Positions 54,741 to 62,989 of a DNA stretch of 64,000 nucleotides are shown in pieces. A program made the translations under genes and the position numbers. Source of the stretch: CBDAMZ01 sp965197375 (GTDB lineage Bacteria > Acidobacteriota > Vicinamibacteria > Vicinamibacterales > UBA8438); the NCBI GenBank assembly GCA_965197375.1, contig CBDAMZ010000008.1:278408-342407 (forward strand). The letters are read 5' to 3'. Under the pieces are notes generated by a model. The model ran no database searches, was not told the origin of the DNA, and worked only from the letters and a program-made list of their open reading frames with translations. Position 1 is the stretch's first letter; each line of letters starts with the position of its first letter.

Positions 54741-54877
54741 CATCGCGAGGAAAGTGGCGTCCCCAAGGGGAATCGCACTTATGTGGACGCCAACACTCCA
54801 AGGGAAAGCGCAGGTTGCGGCCTGAACTCGGTCAGGCTGCACTGTAGACAACAAGTGGTGTCAGGCATCAGCTGGCT

Positions 54878-55114
54878 TCAAGCGGCGGGCTCGTCGACTC
54901 GCGTGATGTCCGTCACTGCATTGAGCACGAAGTGCAACCGGATCCGGTCACCGGGCTTGAGACTGCGGTCCATCGATTCGGGGCCCACGCGCGCTGTCGC
55001 CACCTGCCCTTTGGGATCGTCAGCATCGGTGTAGTAGACGTCCCATGAGACCTGGCCGTGAATGCTGATCGGCTGGATCTTGCGGAGGAGCCCGTCTCGT
55101 GACCCTGTGATCAT
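54878..55114 (-). CDS. Small hypothetical protein
   Basis: 78 residues from ATG 55114. The beta-rich pattern KIQPISIHGQVSWDVYYTDA, VATARVGPESMDRSLKPGDR and IRLHFVLNAVTDITRV resembles a small OB- or SH3-like barrel. No signal or membrane segment. It lies between a hairpin repeat and the IS-disrupted hydrolase remnant. Family not recognised. Confidence 0.5.
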   Translation of the reverse strand: MITGSRDGLLRKIQPISIHGQVSWDVYYTDADDPKGQVATARVGPESMDRSLKPGDRIRLHFVLNAVTDITRVDEPAA

Positions 55115-55224
55115 AGGCCGATTATACCCCTGACCCCCCTCGTGCCTTACTCAACCCCGTACCCGCGTTGGATAGCCGGAATGATCTGATCCTCAACCAT
55201 GTTGTAGAGCGACCGCAGATGCTG

Positions 55225-56514
55225 TGAATCGTACCGGGTTTCTCGGAGACCTCATTGCTTGGGAGGATGGGGGCTATGGGACGTCCCAGTCGGTTTTCTC
55301 CGGAAGTGCGCGAACGTGCCGTCCGGATGGTCGAGGAGTACCGGGAGGCCCACGCCTCAGAGTGGGCGGTGCTGCAGTCGGTGGCGCCGAAGCTCGGCTG
55401 CACGGCGGAGACGCTGCGGAAGTGGGTGCGGCAGGCGCAGCGTGATGCTGGGCATCGGCCGGGCCTGACGACGAGCGAGCGGGAGCGGATGAAGGAGCTG
55501 AAGCGGGCGAATGAGATCCTGCGGAAAGCGTTCGCGTATTTCGCCCAGGCGGAGCGCGACCGCCGGAGGACGTCGCCACGATGGTCCAGTTCATCGCCGA
55601 CCATCGCGCCGTGGTCGGGGTCGAGCCGATCTGCGCCGTGCTGCCGATCGCCCCGTCGACGGACTCATCGCCATCGGCACCAGCGGACACATCCGACGCG
55701 TCGGTCCGCACGGACGCAGCGCGACGATCAGCTCCGCGTCGAGATTCAGCGGGTCTATGACGCGCACCAGCAGGTCTACGGCCCCCGGAAAGTCTGGAAG
55801 CAGCTGCGACGGGACGGCGTCCGCGTGGCGCGCTGCACCGTGGCGCGCCTGATGCGCGCGATGGGCCTTGCCGGGGCCGTCCGGGGCCGGGCCTGGGTCA
55901 CCACGACCCACGCCGGTGAGGGCGGTCGCCCGGTGGACCTCGTTGACCGCCGATTCGTGGCCACCCGTCCGAATCAGCTCTGGGTCTCCGATTTCACGTA
56001 CGTCGCACCCTGGGGCGGCTTTGGCTACGTCGCGTTCGTCATCGACGTGTTTGCGCGACGCATTGTGGGCTGGCGGGTGTCGGTCTCCATGCGCACGGAC
56101 TTTGTGCTGGATGCGGTGGAGCAGGCGATCTACGCCCGCCGGGGCGACGCCCCCACCGGCCTCGTACATCACAGTGATGCCGGGTCGCAATATCTCTCGA
56201 TGCGGTACACGGATCGCCTCGTGGACGCCGGCATCGCGCCGTCGGTCGGCAGCCAAGGCGATGCCTATGACAATGCCCTCGCCGAATCGGTGATCGGCTT
56301 GTACAAGACGGAGGCAACTCGACGGAAGGGCCCGTGGTGCACCCTCGAGGCCGTGGAGTTCGCCACCTTGACGTGGGTGGACTGGTTCAACACACGACGA
56401 CTGTTGGGGCCGCTCGGGGACATTCCACCAGCAGAGTTCGAGGCGCAGTACTACGAGCAGGCTGAGGTGGCCTGATTCAACGCATTCGGTCTCCGAGAAA
56501 CCCGGTACGATTCA
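55225..56514 (+). mobile_element. Complete IS3 family insertion sequence
   Basis: 1,290 bases bounded by perfect 27-base inverted repeats at 55225-55251 and 56488-56514 (starting TGAATCGTACCGGGTTTCTC). A 3-base target duplication CTG flanks both ends (55222-55224 and 56515-56517), as usual for IS3. The element is inserted in a hydrolase fragment and carries one transposase locus. Confidence 0.93.
55276..56475 (+). CDS. IS3 family transposase (orfA plus orfB, with an internal frame disturbance)
   Basis: orfA starts at ATG 55276: MGRPSRFSPEVRERAVRMVE, helix-turn-helix KLGCTAETLRKWVRQAQ and leucine-zipper-like KRANEILRKAFAYFAQAE. The orfB start region (ATG 55581, MVQFIADHRAVVGVEPICAV) is in the -1 frame, as expected for programmed frameshifting. 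Near 55660 the family similarity returns to the orfA frame and holds the full DDE set: WVSDFTYV, LVHHSDAGSQYLS and DAYDNALAESVIGLYKTE. So one extra indel sits inside orfB; either the copy is inactive or there is an assembly error. Confidence 0.85.
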   Translation: MGRPSRFSPEVRERAVRMVEEYREAHASEWAVLQSVAPKLGCTAETLRKWVRQAQRDAGHRPGLTTSERERMKELKRANEILRKAFAYFAQAERDRRRTSPRWSSSSPTIAPWSGSSRSAPCCRSPRRRTHRHRHQRTHPTRRSARTQRDDQLRVEIQRVYDAHQQVYGPRKVWKQLRRDGVRVARCTVARLMRAMGLAGAVRGRAWVTTTHAGEGGRPVDLVDRRFVATRPNQLWVSDFTYVAPWGGFGYVAFVIDVFARRIVGWRVSVSMRTDFVLDAVEQAIYARRGDAPTGLVHHSDAGSQYLSMRYTDRLVDAGIAPSVGSQGDAYDNALAESVIGLYKTEATRRKGPWCTLEAVEFATLTWVDWFNTRRLLGPLGDIPPAEFEAQYYEQAEVA

Positions 56515-56814
56515 CTGCGTCGTCCGTTCCCCGGGTTGAGTGACGAGGTCATTGCCACGGTGAGCCGGAGGTCCGGAACAATGAAAATGAACTGTCCACC
56601 GTATCCCCAAGCGTAATACGTCTGGTACCCTGCCAACCGTCGCATTCACCAACCACAACCGTACTCGCGACCGCTGCGTTCAGACCGAGATCGAGGCATC
56701 AACGATTCGCGCACCCAATCCTCAGACACGATCCGCCGACCGCGTCGAAGTGGCCACCGAGATTACCGTCAAACGACCCTCGTAGCGCAGCGGTGACGGG
56801 CGCTACTCAGGTGC

Positions 56815-57005
56815 GTGGTTCGCCGCACGCCCGCCTAACTCCCGTCCCCGTTGAACCGCTAGTTTTGCGTCACGATGCAAAAGTAGGTAGCCACCCCCCC
56901 GATTGCATCCTCCGTCTGCGAGCGGGAGGGTGCGTTCTCGTCCGCTACGCGGTCCATCCGAGCCGTCCCCGTTGAACCGTCCGGCGCAGAGCGGTAGGCT
57001 AGGCC
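56815..57005. repeat. Composite dispersed repeat (A type, linker, B type)
   Basis: GGTTCGCCGCACGCCCGCC, TAACTCCCGTCCCCGTTGAA, hairpin CTAGTTTTGC/GCAAAAGTAG, GGTAGCC, then a linker (CATCCTCCGTCTGC, GGGAGGGTGCGTTCTCGTCC, GCTACGCGGTCCATCCGAGC) and a second CCGTCCCCGTTGAACCGTCC with the B end GCGGTAGGCTAGG. It shows the full unit is about 190 bases. The region 56646-56814 before it holds no gene I can see. Confidence 0.8.
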
Positions 57006-57009
57006 AGAC

Positions 57010-57264
57010 ATGGCTGCGTCCCGCTTCAGCACCTTCCTCGAGTCGTTCGATGCTGACCCGAGGAAGAGACGTGGCACGCAGTGGGAACACGGCTGCAAGT
57101 GGTTTCTGGAAACCGACCCCGTCTATCGCACCCAACTGAAGAACGTCTGGCTCTGGGCCAAGTGGCCCGGACGCTGGGGGCCGGATGCGGGTATTGACCT
57201 TGTGGCCCAGGCCAAGGATGGTACCGTTTGGGCGATTCAGGCCAAGGCGTATGCCCCGGACGGG
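57010..57264 (+). pseudogene. N-terminal fragment of a restriction-type helicase protein
   Basis: About 85 codons read GTQWEHGCKWFLETDPVYRT, QLKNVWLWAKWPGRWGPDAG and IDLVAQAKDGTVWAIQAKAY, the Mrr-like nuclease domain at the front of large DEAD-box helicases; D and QAK are the PD-(D/E)xK catalytic residues. After 57264 the similarity stops and the frame runs into unrelated sequence. Fragment immediately downstream of the composite repeat. Confidence 0.65.
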
Positions 57265-57474
57265 AAATACCTACCGAAGCCGAACAGAGCACCAGACGCG
57301 ACCAGCACTTACGTGACTTCGCCTTTACTGGGGGAAGGCGACATCAGGCATCCCAGACTGACGCCGTCATTTCACAGCCACGTCAGGGGTCATCCCGGAC
57401 GATGGATTCCAGAATCGTTGGTTGGCGTAGGAGAGACGTTGCGCTGGCCTGAAGATAGCGGTATGGTGGGAGCC

Positions 57475-57891
57475 GTGAAGGTGTGGCGGCAAGGTGTTGC
57501 CGGCGTGGTCGTCACGACGCTGGTCGTGGTGCCGGCCTTGGCCGCCACGTGCGCGGTCGCGTGTCTCCGCCCGAGTGCGGGGCCAGACCCTAGTGCGGTC
57601 GGTTCCGCGGCGCACGTGCATCACGGTTCCAACCCGGACCAACGTGAGATGCGGGTGCGAGCCGAACTCGGTGGTACCACGGGCCACAACTGCCGGAACC
57701 ACGACGGGGCCACCGACCGATGGGGCACGGTGCCACAATCCGCCGGAGCCGACCGCCAGGTCGAATCCGCATCGTCGCAGGCACTCCAGTTCCCGCAGGC
57801 CGACAGCGGATTGGTTGCGCGCTACATCCGCTCAGCACACGGCCCGCCGGGTACTGCCGGTAAGGTTAGACCACTCGTTCTGCGCATCTGA
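57475..57891 (+). CDS. Secreted small protein upstream of copA
   Basis: 138 residues from GTG 57475 (ribosome site GGTGGGA just before); ATG 57463 is an alternative. A signal sequence (VAGVVVTTLVVVPALAATCA) leads to a soluble part with CAVACLRPSAG, AHVHHGSNPD and GHNCRNHDG. The Cys and His clusters could bind copper, fitting its place 111 bases before copA. I do not recognise the family. Confidence 0.5.
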   Translation: MKVWRQGVAGVVVTTLVVVPALAATCAVACLRPSAGPDPSAVGSAAHVHHGSNPDQREMRVRAELGGTTGHNCRNHDGATDRWGTVPQSAGADRQVESASSQALQFPQADSGLVARYIRSAHGPPGTAGKVRPLVLRI

Positions 57892-58002
57892 GCCTCCCTT
57901 CCTTCGGCGGATTCGCCGCCAGTCTCATCGTTTTTCGTTTACTCAAATAGTTCGGAGAGCAACCGACGGCATTTCGCTCGCCGCCGGTGAGAGGAAGGCT
58001 CC

Positions 58003-59766
58003 ATGGCTGCATTCTCGATTCGCCCTCGAAGACCTGGTGATGCGGGCTGGTTGGCTGCGAGCAGCCAACCGCTTGAAGTGACCCGACCGTCGCGACGCAC
58101 CTTCGTTAAGGGGTTGGCGATGGGCGGCGCGGTTGCCGGACTCGGGCTGTGGCGGCCCGCCGCGTCGGCGTGGGCCGACGCGGGGCAACAGCTGGTGTCG
58201 CTTACCGGGACGGAGTTCGACCTGACCATTGGCGAGACGCTGATGGATTTCACCGGGTCACCTCGGCTGACTGTGGCCGTGAACGGGTCGCTCCCGGCCC
58301 CCACGCTGCGCTGGAGGGAGGGCGACACCGTCACCCTGCGCGTGGCCAACACGCTCGGAGAGGGCACGTCGATTCACTGGCACGGCATTCTGCTGCCGGC
58401 CAACATGGACGGTGTGCCCGGGCTGAGCTTCAACGGCATTCCACCTGGGGAAACCTACGTCTACCGGTTCACCGTGCGGCAAGGCGGCACCTACTGGTAT
58501 CACAGCCACTCGGGGTTCCAGGAGCAGCGCGGCTTATATGGCGCGCTCATCATCGAGCCGCTTGAGCCGGAGCCCTTCGGCTACGACCGCGACTACGTCG
58601 TCATGCTGTCCGACTGGACGGATGAAGACCCTGACCGGGTGTTCGCAAAGCTCAAGAAACAGGTGCACTACTACAACTACAACCGGCGAACACTCGGTGA
58701 CTTCGCGCGCGATGTTCGGGAGCGAGGGCTTGGGGTGACCCTGTCAGACCGTCTCGCTTGGGGCGAGATGCGGATGACCCCGACTGACCTGGCGGACGTC
58801 ACGGGAACGACCTACACCTATCTGATGAACGGCCACTCGCCGGCCGCCAACTGGACGGGCCTCTTCGGGTGGGGCGAACGTGTGCGGCTGCGGTTCGTGA
58901 ACGGAGGGGCGGCAAGCTACTTCGATGTTCGGATTCCAGGTCTGCCGATGACGGTGGTGGCCGCCGACGGACAGCTCGTGCATCCGGTCACGGTGGATGA
59001 ATTCCGTATCGCAGCAGGAGAGACCTTCGATGTGCTTGTCGAGCCGTCAGGACAAGAGGCGTTCACCATCTGGGCACAGTCGATGGACCGGACTGGCTAC
59101 GCCCGAGGCACCCTGGCCCTTCGTGATGGGCTGAGTGCGCCTGTTCCCGATTTGGACCCCGTGCCGCTGCTCACGATGGCCGACATGGGACACGAGGGGA
59201 TGGCGCACCAGGGGCACGGCGGCATGATGGACGATGCCACTATGCAGACGCATCCGGAGAGTGAGCGGGGCAACCCGCTGGTGGACATGCAAGTGATGTC
59301 CGCCTCGGCCCGTCTCGACGACCCCGGCATTGGGCTGCGCACTAACGGTCGACGAGTGCTGACCTACGCCAACCTTCGGACGTTGTTCCCCGACCCAGAC
59401 GGTCGAGAGCCAGGCCGGACGGTCGAGCTGCATCTGACGGGGCACATGGAGCGGTTCGTGTGGTCGTTCGACGGAGTCAAGTTCTCCGACGCCGAGCCGC
59501 TCCGACTCACCTATGGGGAGCGTCTGCGTATCGTCCTTGTGAACGATACGATGATGGCCCATCCGATTCATCTGCACGGGATGTGGAGCGACGTCGAGGA
59601 TGACGCGGGCCAGTTCCACCTGCGTAAGCACGTGGTCGATATGCCACCGGGCACCAAGCGCAGCTTCCGCGTGCGGGCCGACGCACTCGGTCGATGGGCC
59701 TTCCACTGTCATCTGCTCTATCACATGGCGGCTGGCATGTTCCGGGAAGTACGGGTGGACGTATGA
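58003..59766 (+). CDS. copA: Copper-resistance multicopper oxidase CopA
   Basis: 587 residues with a twin-arginine signal (SRRTFVKGLAMGGAVAG, residues 29-50) and three cupredoxin domains. Copper-binding motifs are seen: SIHWHGILLPANMDG near 123, YWYHSHSGFQEQ near 165, HPIHLHGMWSDVED near 520 and the type 1 site HCHLLYHMAAGM at the end. A Met/His-rich stretch MGHEGMAHQGHGGMMDD lies near 405. It oxidises Cu(I) in the periplasm. copB overlaps its stop by ATGA. Confidence 0.93.
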   Translation: MAAFSIRPRRPGDAGWLAASSQPLEVTRPSRRTFVKGLAMGGAVAGLGLWRPAASAWADAGQQLVSLTGTEFDLTIGETLMDFTGSPRLTVAVNGSLPAPTLRWREGDTVTLRVANTLGEGTSIHWHGILLPANMDGVPGLSFNGIPPGETYVYRFTVRQGGTYWYHSHSGFQEQRGLYGALIIEPLEPEPFGYDRDYVVMLSDWTDEDPDRVFAKLKKQVHYYNYNRRTLGDFARDVRERGLGVTLSDRLAWGEMRMTPTDLADVTGTTYTYLMNGHSPAANWTGLFGWGERVRLRFVNGGAASYFDVRIPGLPMTVVAADGQLVHPVTVDEFRIAAGETFDVLVEPSGQEAFTIWAQSMDRTGYARGTLALRDGLSAPVPDLDPVPLLTMADMGHEGMAHQGHGGMMDDATMQTHPESERGNPLVDMQVMSASARLDDPGIGLRTNGRRVLTYANLRTLFPDPDGREPGRTVELHLTGHMERFVWSFDGVKFSDAEPLRLTYGERLRIVLVNDTMMAHPIHLHGMWSDVEDDAGQFHLRKHVVDMPPGTKRSFRVRADALGRWAFHCHLLYHMAAGMFREVRVDV

Positions 59767-60590
59767 GGACGCGAGCGAGGTGGAGCGTCGTGGTCGGCTG
59801 GGCAGTCCTCGGCGCCTGCTGGGGTGCGTCGGCGGCGTGGGCGCAACCGGCCGGCCAGGAAAACGAACAGGGGTCGTCCCAGCCATGGACGCCTATTCCA
59901 CCGGTCACCGACGCTGATAGGGTCGCGGCGTTTCCTGATGTCGATGTCGGCGCCGTTCACGACACCGTCAACTACTTCGTGCTCTTCGACCAACTGGAAT
60001 GGCAGGGGGACGGGAGCACCGGTGGGATGAACTGGGACTCGCAAGGGTGGGTAGGCGGTGACCGGGACCGTCTGTGGTTCCGGACTGAGGGCGACGCTGA
60101 GAGCGGGTCACTAGGCGACGCCGAGGCTCACCTGGCATATGGGCGGGCGGTCGCTCGGTGGTGGGACGTGCTGGTTGGTCTTCGTCAGGACCTCCGGGAC
60201 GGACCGGGGAAGTCGTGGCTGGCGCTCGGCGTCCAGGGGTTGGCCCCGTACTGGTTCGAAGTGGAGGCGACCGTCTACCTTGGTGCTGGCGGCCGGACGG
60301 CGGCTCGATTCGAGGCCGAGTACGAACTGCTGTTCACCAACCGGCTGGTCCTCCAGCCACTCGTCGAGCTCAACCTGTATGGAAAGACCGGCGCGGAACG
60401 CAGAGTCGGTGCGGGCGTTAGCGCATTCGATATTGGGCTGCGACTCCGATACGAGTTTCGTCGGGAGTTGGCGCCCTATATCGGTGTTACCTGGAGCAAC
60501 GCGTTCGGTGAAACCGCGGACTTCGCTGAAGCCGTGGGGGAGACGCCGGATAGCCGCAGGCTTGTGGCTGGAGTGAGGTTGTGGTTTTGA
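59763..60590 (+). CDS. copB: Copper-resistance outer membrane protein CopB
   Basis: 275 residues from ATG 59763. A signal peptide (residues 8-26) is followed by AAFPDVDVGAVHDTVNYFVL and LFDQLEWQGDGSTGGMNWD, then VARWWDVLVGLRQDLRDGPG and FEVEATVYLGAGGRTAARFE, the conserved CopB/PcoB beta-barrel core, and it ends in YLWF-type VRLWF. The Met/His-rich N-terminal region usual in CopB is short here. ATGA overlap with copA shows translational coupling. Confidence 0.9.
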   Translation: MRTRARWSVVVGWAVLGACWGASAAWAQPAGQENEQGSSQPWTPIPPVTDADRVAAFPDVDVGAVHDTVNYFVLFDQLEWQGDGSTGGMNWDSQGWVGGDRDRLWFRTEGDAESGSLGDAEAHLAYGRAVARWWDVLVGLRQDLRDGPGKSWLALGVQGLAPYWFEVEATVYLGAGGRTAARFEAEYELLFTNRLVLQPLVELNLYGKTGAERRVGAGVSAFDIGLRLRYEFRRELAPYIGVTWSNAFGETADFAEAVGETPDSRRLVAGVRLWF

Positions 60591-60623
60591 CGCGGATTTC
60601 ACGCCGGTCGACCGGCGGGTTTG

Positions 60624-60894
60624 TCAGCCCGTGACGGCGGCCAGGAGCTGGCTCGTCCAGGAAGGGAAGGCGCGCAGCAACAGTGACGCAACGACGACGA
60701 TGGTTCCAAGAATTAGGAACAGTTGATTGAGCCGCTGGCCCACGAAGCGGCAGCCACTCGTAGCGCATCATCGACATTATGAGCCCAGCACTGGCCAGGC
60801 CAGCTGCGATGAACGCCATCGGGAGAATGCAGCAGCTCGCAGCGAGGCCAGCGGAGAGCAGGCTCGTCACCGCTGGCAATCGATGTTCGAGCAT
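60624..60894 (-). pseudogene. merT: MerT-like mercuric transport protein with a frameshift
   Basis: ATG 60894 starts LPAVTSLLSAGLAASCCILP then MAFIAAGLASAGLIMSM; the Cys pair in SCCILP is the MerT metal site in helix 1. Near 60737 one extra base moves the frame, after which RLNQLFLILGTIVVVASLLL completes the last helix and a stop at 60624. Expected to move Hg(II) or another soft metal through the inner membrane. It follows merP after 2 bases. Confidence 0.65.
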
Positions 60895-60896
60895 TT

Positions 60897-61224
60897 CTAC
60901 TCCGAGAGGCTCGCGGTGAATCCCGCGGCGTCGATGGCGGAAATCATTTCGTCCGTATCGGTCAGGTCTGGCTGGTACCGAATCTCGGCTCGCTCTTTAC
61001 TCGTAGGAGACGTCGGCTGACACCACGCCGTCGACCTTCATGAGTGTCTGGCGTACGGCCAGAGGGCATGTGCCTCAGGTCATACCCTCGACGGTGAGCG
61101 CTACCGTCTCGATGACGGCGTCAGGAGCAGCCTCCATAGGCTCGGAAGTCTCACCGGCACATCCCACGAGCGGTACCGCTAAGCCGAGGGCTAGAATCAC
61201 CAGTCCAACGAACGTTCGTGTCAT
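60897..61224 (-). CDS. merP: Candidate selenoprotein: MerP-like lipoprotein with Sec in the metal site
   Basis: ATG 61224 (AGGAGG just upstream) begins a lipoprotein signal with VPLVGCAGE. The HMA domain then reads LTVEGMT-U-GTCPLAVRQTL, MKVDGVVSADVSYE: TGA 61077-61075 replaces exactly the first cysteine of the CxxC metal motif. The hairpin TCTGGC/GCCAGA with loop CGTAC begins 17 bases later, as in the other two TGA genes. About 50 bases past the hairpin a further one-base shift (near 61008) is needed to continue ERAEIRYQPDLTDTDEMISA to the stop at 60897. It would bind Hg(II) in the periplasm. The extra frameshift lowers certainty. Confidence 0.68.
61047..61063 (-). promoter_or_regulatory. 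SECIS-like hairpin after the merP TGA
   Basis: On the minus strand TCTGGC (61063-61058), loop CGTAC (61057-61053) and GCCAGA (61052-61047) give a perfect 6-bp stem. The loop starts 17 bases after the TGA, exactly as in the methyltransferase and ArsC genes. Confidence 0.62.
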
Positions 61225-61270
61225 CGACTCCTCCTGTTGCACGGCGGCACTTCCGACGCGTTGCGGTGCC

Positions 61271-61588
61271 TCAGGCACGGCGCTCTCGTGCGAGCGCCTG
61301 CCGAATCTGGTCAACCGAAGGCCAACCAGCTGTGCGATTTCCATCCGTATAAACCCGGCACCCGTACGGGTACCCGCGGTTCTCGGCGTCCGGCCCCTCG
61401 ACATCGATGCCGTCAATTCTGATTGTCGGCGAGCCGAGGAATCGCTTGGTCTGTGCATCGGCTGGGTCCGCTACCTGAATTATGTCGACCTCGTCGGACA
61501 ACCTCTCAAGTTGCAGGGCTCTTTGCAGATTCTCCAGAGCTTGTGCCCACGATGGGCACGCTTCGAAGTAGAAAAACTCTACCAGCAT
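61271..61588 (-). CDS. Thioredoxin-like protein of the mer-type operon
   Basis: 105 residues. MLVEFFYFEACPSWAQALEN is the start of a thioredoxin-fold family seen in mercury operons, with a single active cysteine in EACPSW; FLGSPTIRIDGIDVEG is the cis-Pro region (SPT). YPYGCRVYTDGNRTAGWPS follows. It may deliver thiols or reduce a metal-binding partner. On the same strand between the glutaredoxin-like gene and merP. Confidence 0.75.
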   Translation of the reverse strand: MLVEFFYFEACPSWAQALENLQRALQLERLSDEVDIIQVADPADAQTKRFLGSPTIRIDGIDVEGPDAENRGYPYGCRVYTDGNRTAGWPSVDQIRQALARERRA

Positions 61589-61627
61589 CGGTCAGATAGC
61601 CCTCTTTTTCAAGCAAGATGCGAGTGC

Positions 61628-61891
61628 CTACGCAGGGCTCCCGACGCCAAGCGCTCGCAAGGTTGTGGCCTCGATTGGTCTACCGCTGCAGCAGTTTGCG
61701 AGCGTGCCGTTTACGGCAACTGCAGGCACCCGGGTGACGCCGTACTCTTTGGCCTTCTTCTGGGTCGACTCGTCCTTCATGTCGAGGACCTCGACGCTGC
61801 AGCTCGAGCAGGCCAGGCCCTGGACGAGCTGAACCGCGTCATCACAGAGCGAGCAGCCAGCGGTAAAAACTTCAACCTTGCGGAGCGTCAT
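61628..61891 (-). CDS. Glutaredoxin-like thioredoxin-fold protein
   Basis: 87 residues from ATG 61891. VEVFTAGCSLCDDAVQLVQG carries the CxxC redox motif; ACSSCSVEVLDMKDEST, then GVTRVPAVAVNGTLANCC is the cis-Pro region, ending CCSGRPIEATTLRALG. Such proteins follow merR in marine and soil mer-like operons. The start overlaps the merR stop (ATGA), so the two are coupled. Confidence 0.8.
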   Translation of the reverse strand: MTLRKVEVFTAGCSLCDDAVQLVQGLACSSCSVEVLDMKDESTQKKAKEYGVTRVPAVAVNGTLANCCSGRPIEATTLRALGVGSPA

Positions 61892-62324
61892 GTCACACCA
61901 TCCTTTTCTGTTGCGAACTCGATAACCGGACAGGGCTGATTCATTCTTCGTGCTGATGGCACGTTCACACTGTTTGAGCGTTGCCTTCAGGGTCTCCTGA
62001 AGGGCGGCGAGCTCGGCGAGCTTCGTCTCCAGTTCGCCGAGACGGTCTCTGGAGCAGCTCCCGAACACGGCAGCACCGACGCAGCCCACCTTTGCCATTG
62101 AAGCAGACGAGCTCATGGATTTCGTTGAGCGAGAATCCTAGGGCCTGAGCGCGCTTAATGAAGTGGATGCGGTCAACTGCCGTAGCTGCGTAAATGCGAA
62201 ATCGTCCCTGGCTGCGGGCTGGGGCCTCAAGGAGTCCCCGGCGCTCGTAGAATCGAAGGGCGTCCGGAGTAAGCCCGGTCAGGCTTGCGATTTCACCGAT
62301 ACGGTAGCCCTTGGTCGGTGCCAT
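61888..62324 (-). pseudogene. merR: MerR-family metal-responsive regulator with frameshifts
   Basis: ATG 62324 starts RIGEIASLTGLTPDALRFYE, RRGLLEAPARSQGRFRIYAA, IHFIKRAQALGFSLNEIHEL, the MerR DNA-binding part. Near 62050 a shift leads to DRLGELETKLAELAALQETL with LKQCERA (dimer helix and metal-binding Cys). Near 61935 a second shift gives NQPCPVIEFATEKDGVT and the stop overlapping the glutaredoxin ATG. So the regulator heads the operon it should control, but needs two frame corrections. Confidence 0.7.
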
Positions 62325-62572
62325 CACCCTCAGTATGAACTCTGGACTGCGCTCCAGAGTCAAGCGGAAATCCGGGGATACTGAGTATGGGTCGGGTCGC
62401 GGAATCGTCTCCTGGGGCATCCTCGCGGGTCCGATTGCACCAAGACGGTGCAACTTTTCCGCTTTCAAAGAAACGAGCCCGCCGCGGGCTCGCAGGGGGG
62501 GCTCTCAAGACGCTCTACGAAGAGTAAAAGGGGCCTGATGTCGCTGTTGGTGAGAAGGCGACATCGATTGCG

Positions 62573-62940
62573 TCAGGCTCTCTCCGATTGGCCTTCCCCA
62601 AACCACGGGTACAACGTGGGGAGCACGAACAACGTCAGCAGCGTCGCCGTCACAAGGCCACCAATCACCACGGTGGCCAGTGGACGATGCACTTCAGCAC
62701 CGGGGCTCGTCGAAAACGCCATAGGCACGAATCCCAACGCAGCAACGAGCGCTGTGGTCAACACGGGACGCATGCGGACGACGGCGGCGTTGTGGGCGGC
62801 AACGGCCGGCGTCAGGCCCTCCTCGCGCTCCGGTTTTCGGATGTAGGAGACCAGGACCACGCCGTTCAACACGGCGACGCCAAACAGCGCGATGAACCCG
62901 ACCCCGGCCGAGATGGAGAACGGCATCCCTCGAATGGCGG
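62573..62940 (-). pseudogene. CusA-type RND metal efflux pump, C-terminal fragment
   Basis: The 117 codons read MPFSISAGVGFIALFGVAVL then NGVVLVSYIR, MRPVLTTALVAALGFVPMAF and VVIGGLVTATLLTLFVLPTL, the last helices of CusA/HME-RND pumps. About 900 N-terminal residues are missing. The break near 62940 is within 50 bases of the composite repeat at 62990, so the repeat may mark the breakpoint. Confidence 0.8.
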
Positions 62941-62989
62941 GTGGGTCGTGAGTTGGGGTGTCTGTGTGCCTTCCCTTGACCCCGCGTAG

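Larger units (their letters stand above)
55147..56645 (-). pseudogene. Beta-lactamase-class hydrolase remnant split by an IS3 element
   Basis: On the minus strand, 56645-56515 encodes YYAWGYGGQFIFIVPDLRLT and VAMTSSLNPGNGRR, the C-terminal GYGG region of class C beta-lactamase-like serine hydrolases. On the far side of the IS, 55224-55147 encodes HLRSLYNMVEDQIIPAIQRG and a stop, the normal last helix. The catalytic N-terminal part is absent upstream, so the gene was already a fragment, or lost its front after insertion. Confidence 0.6.
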
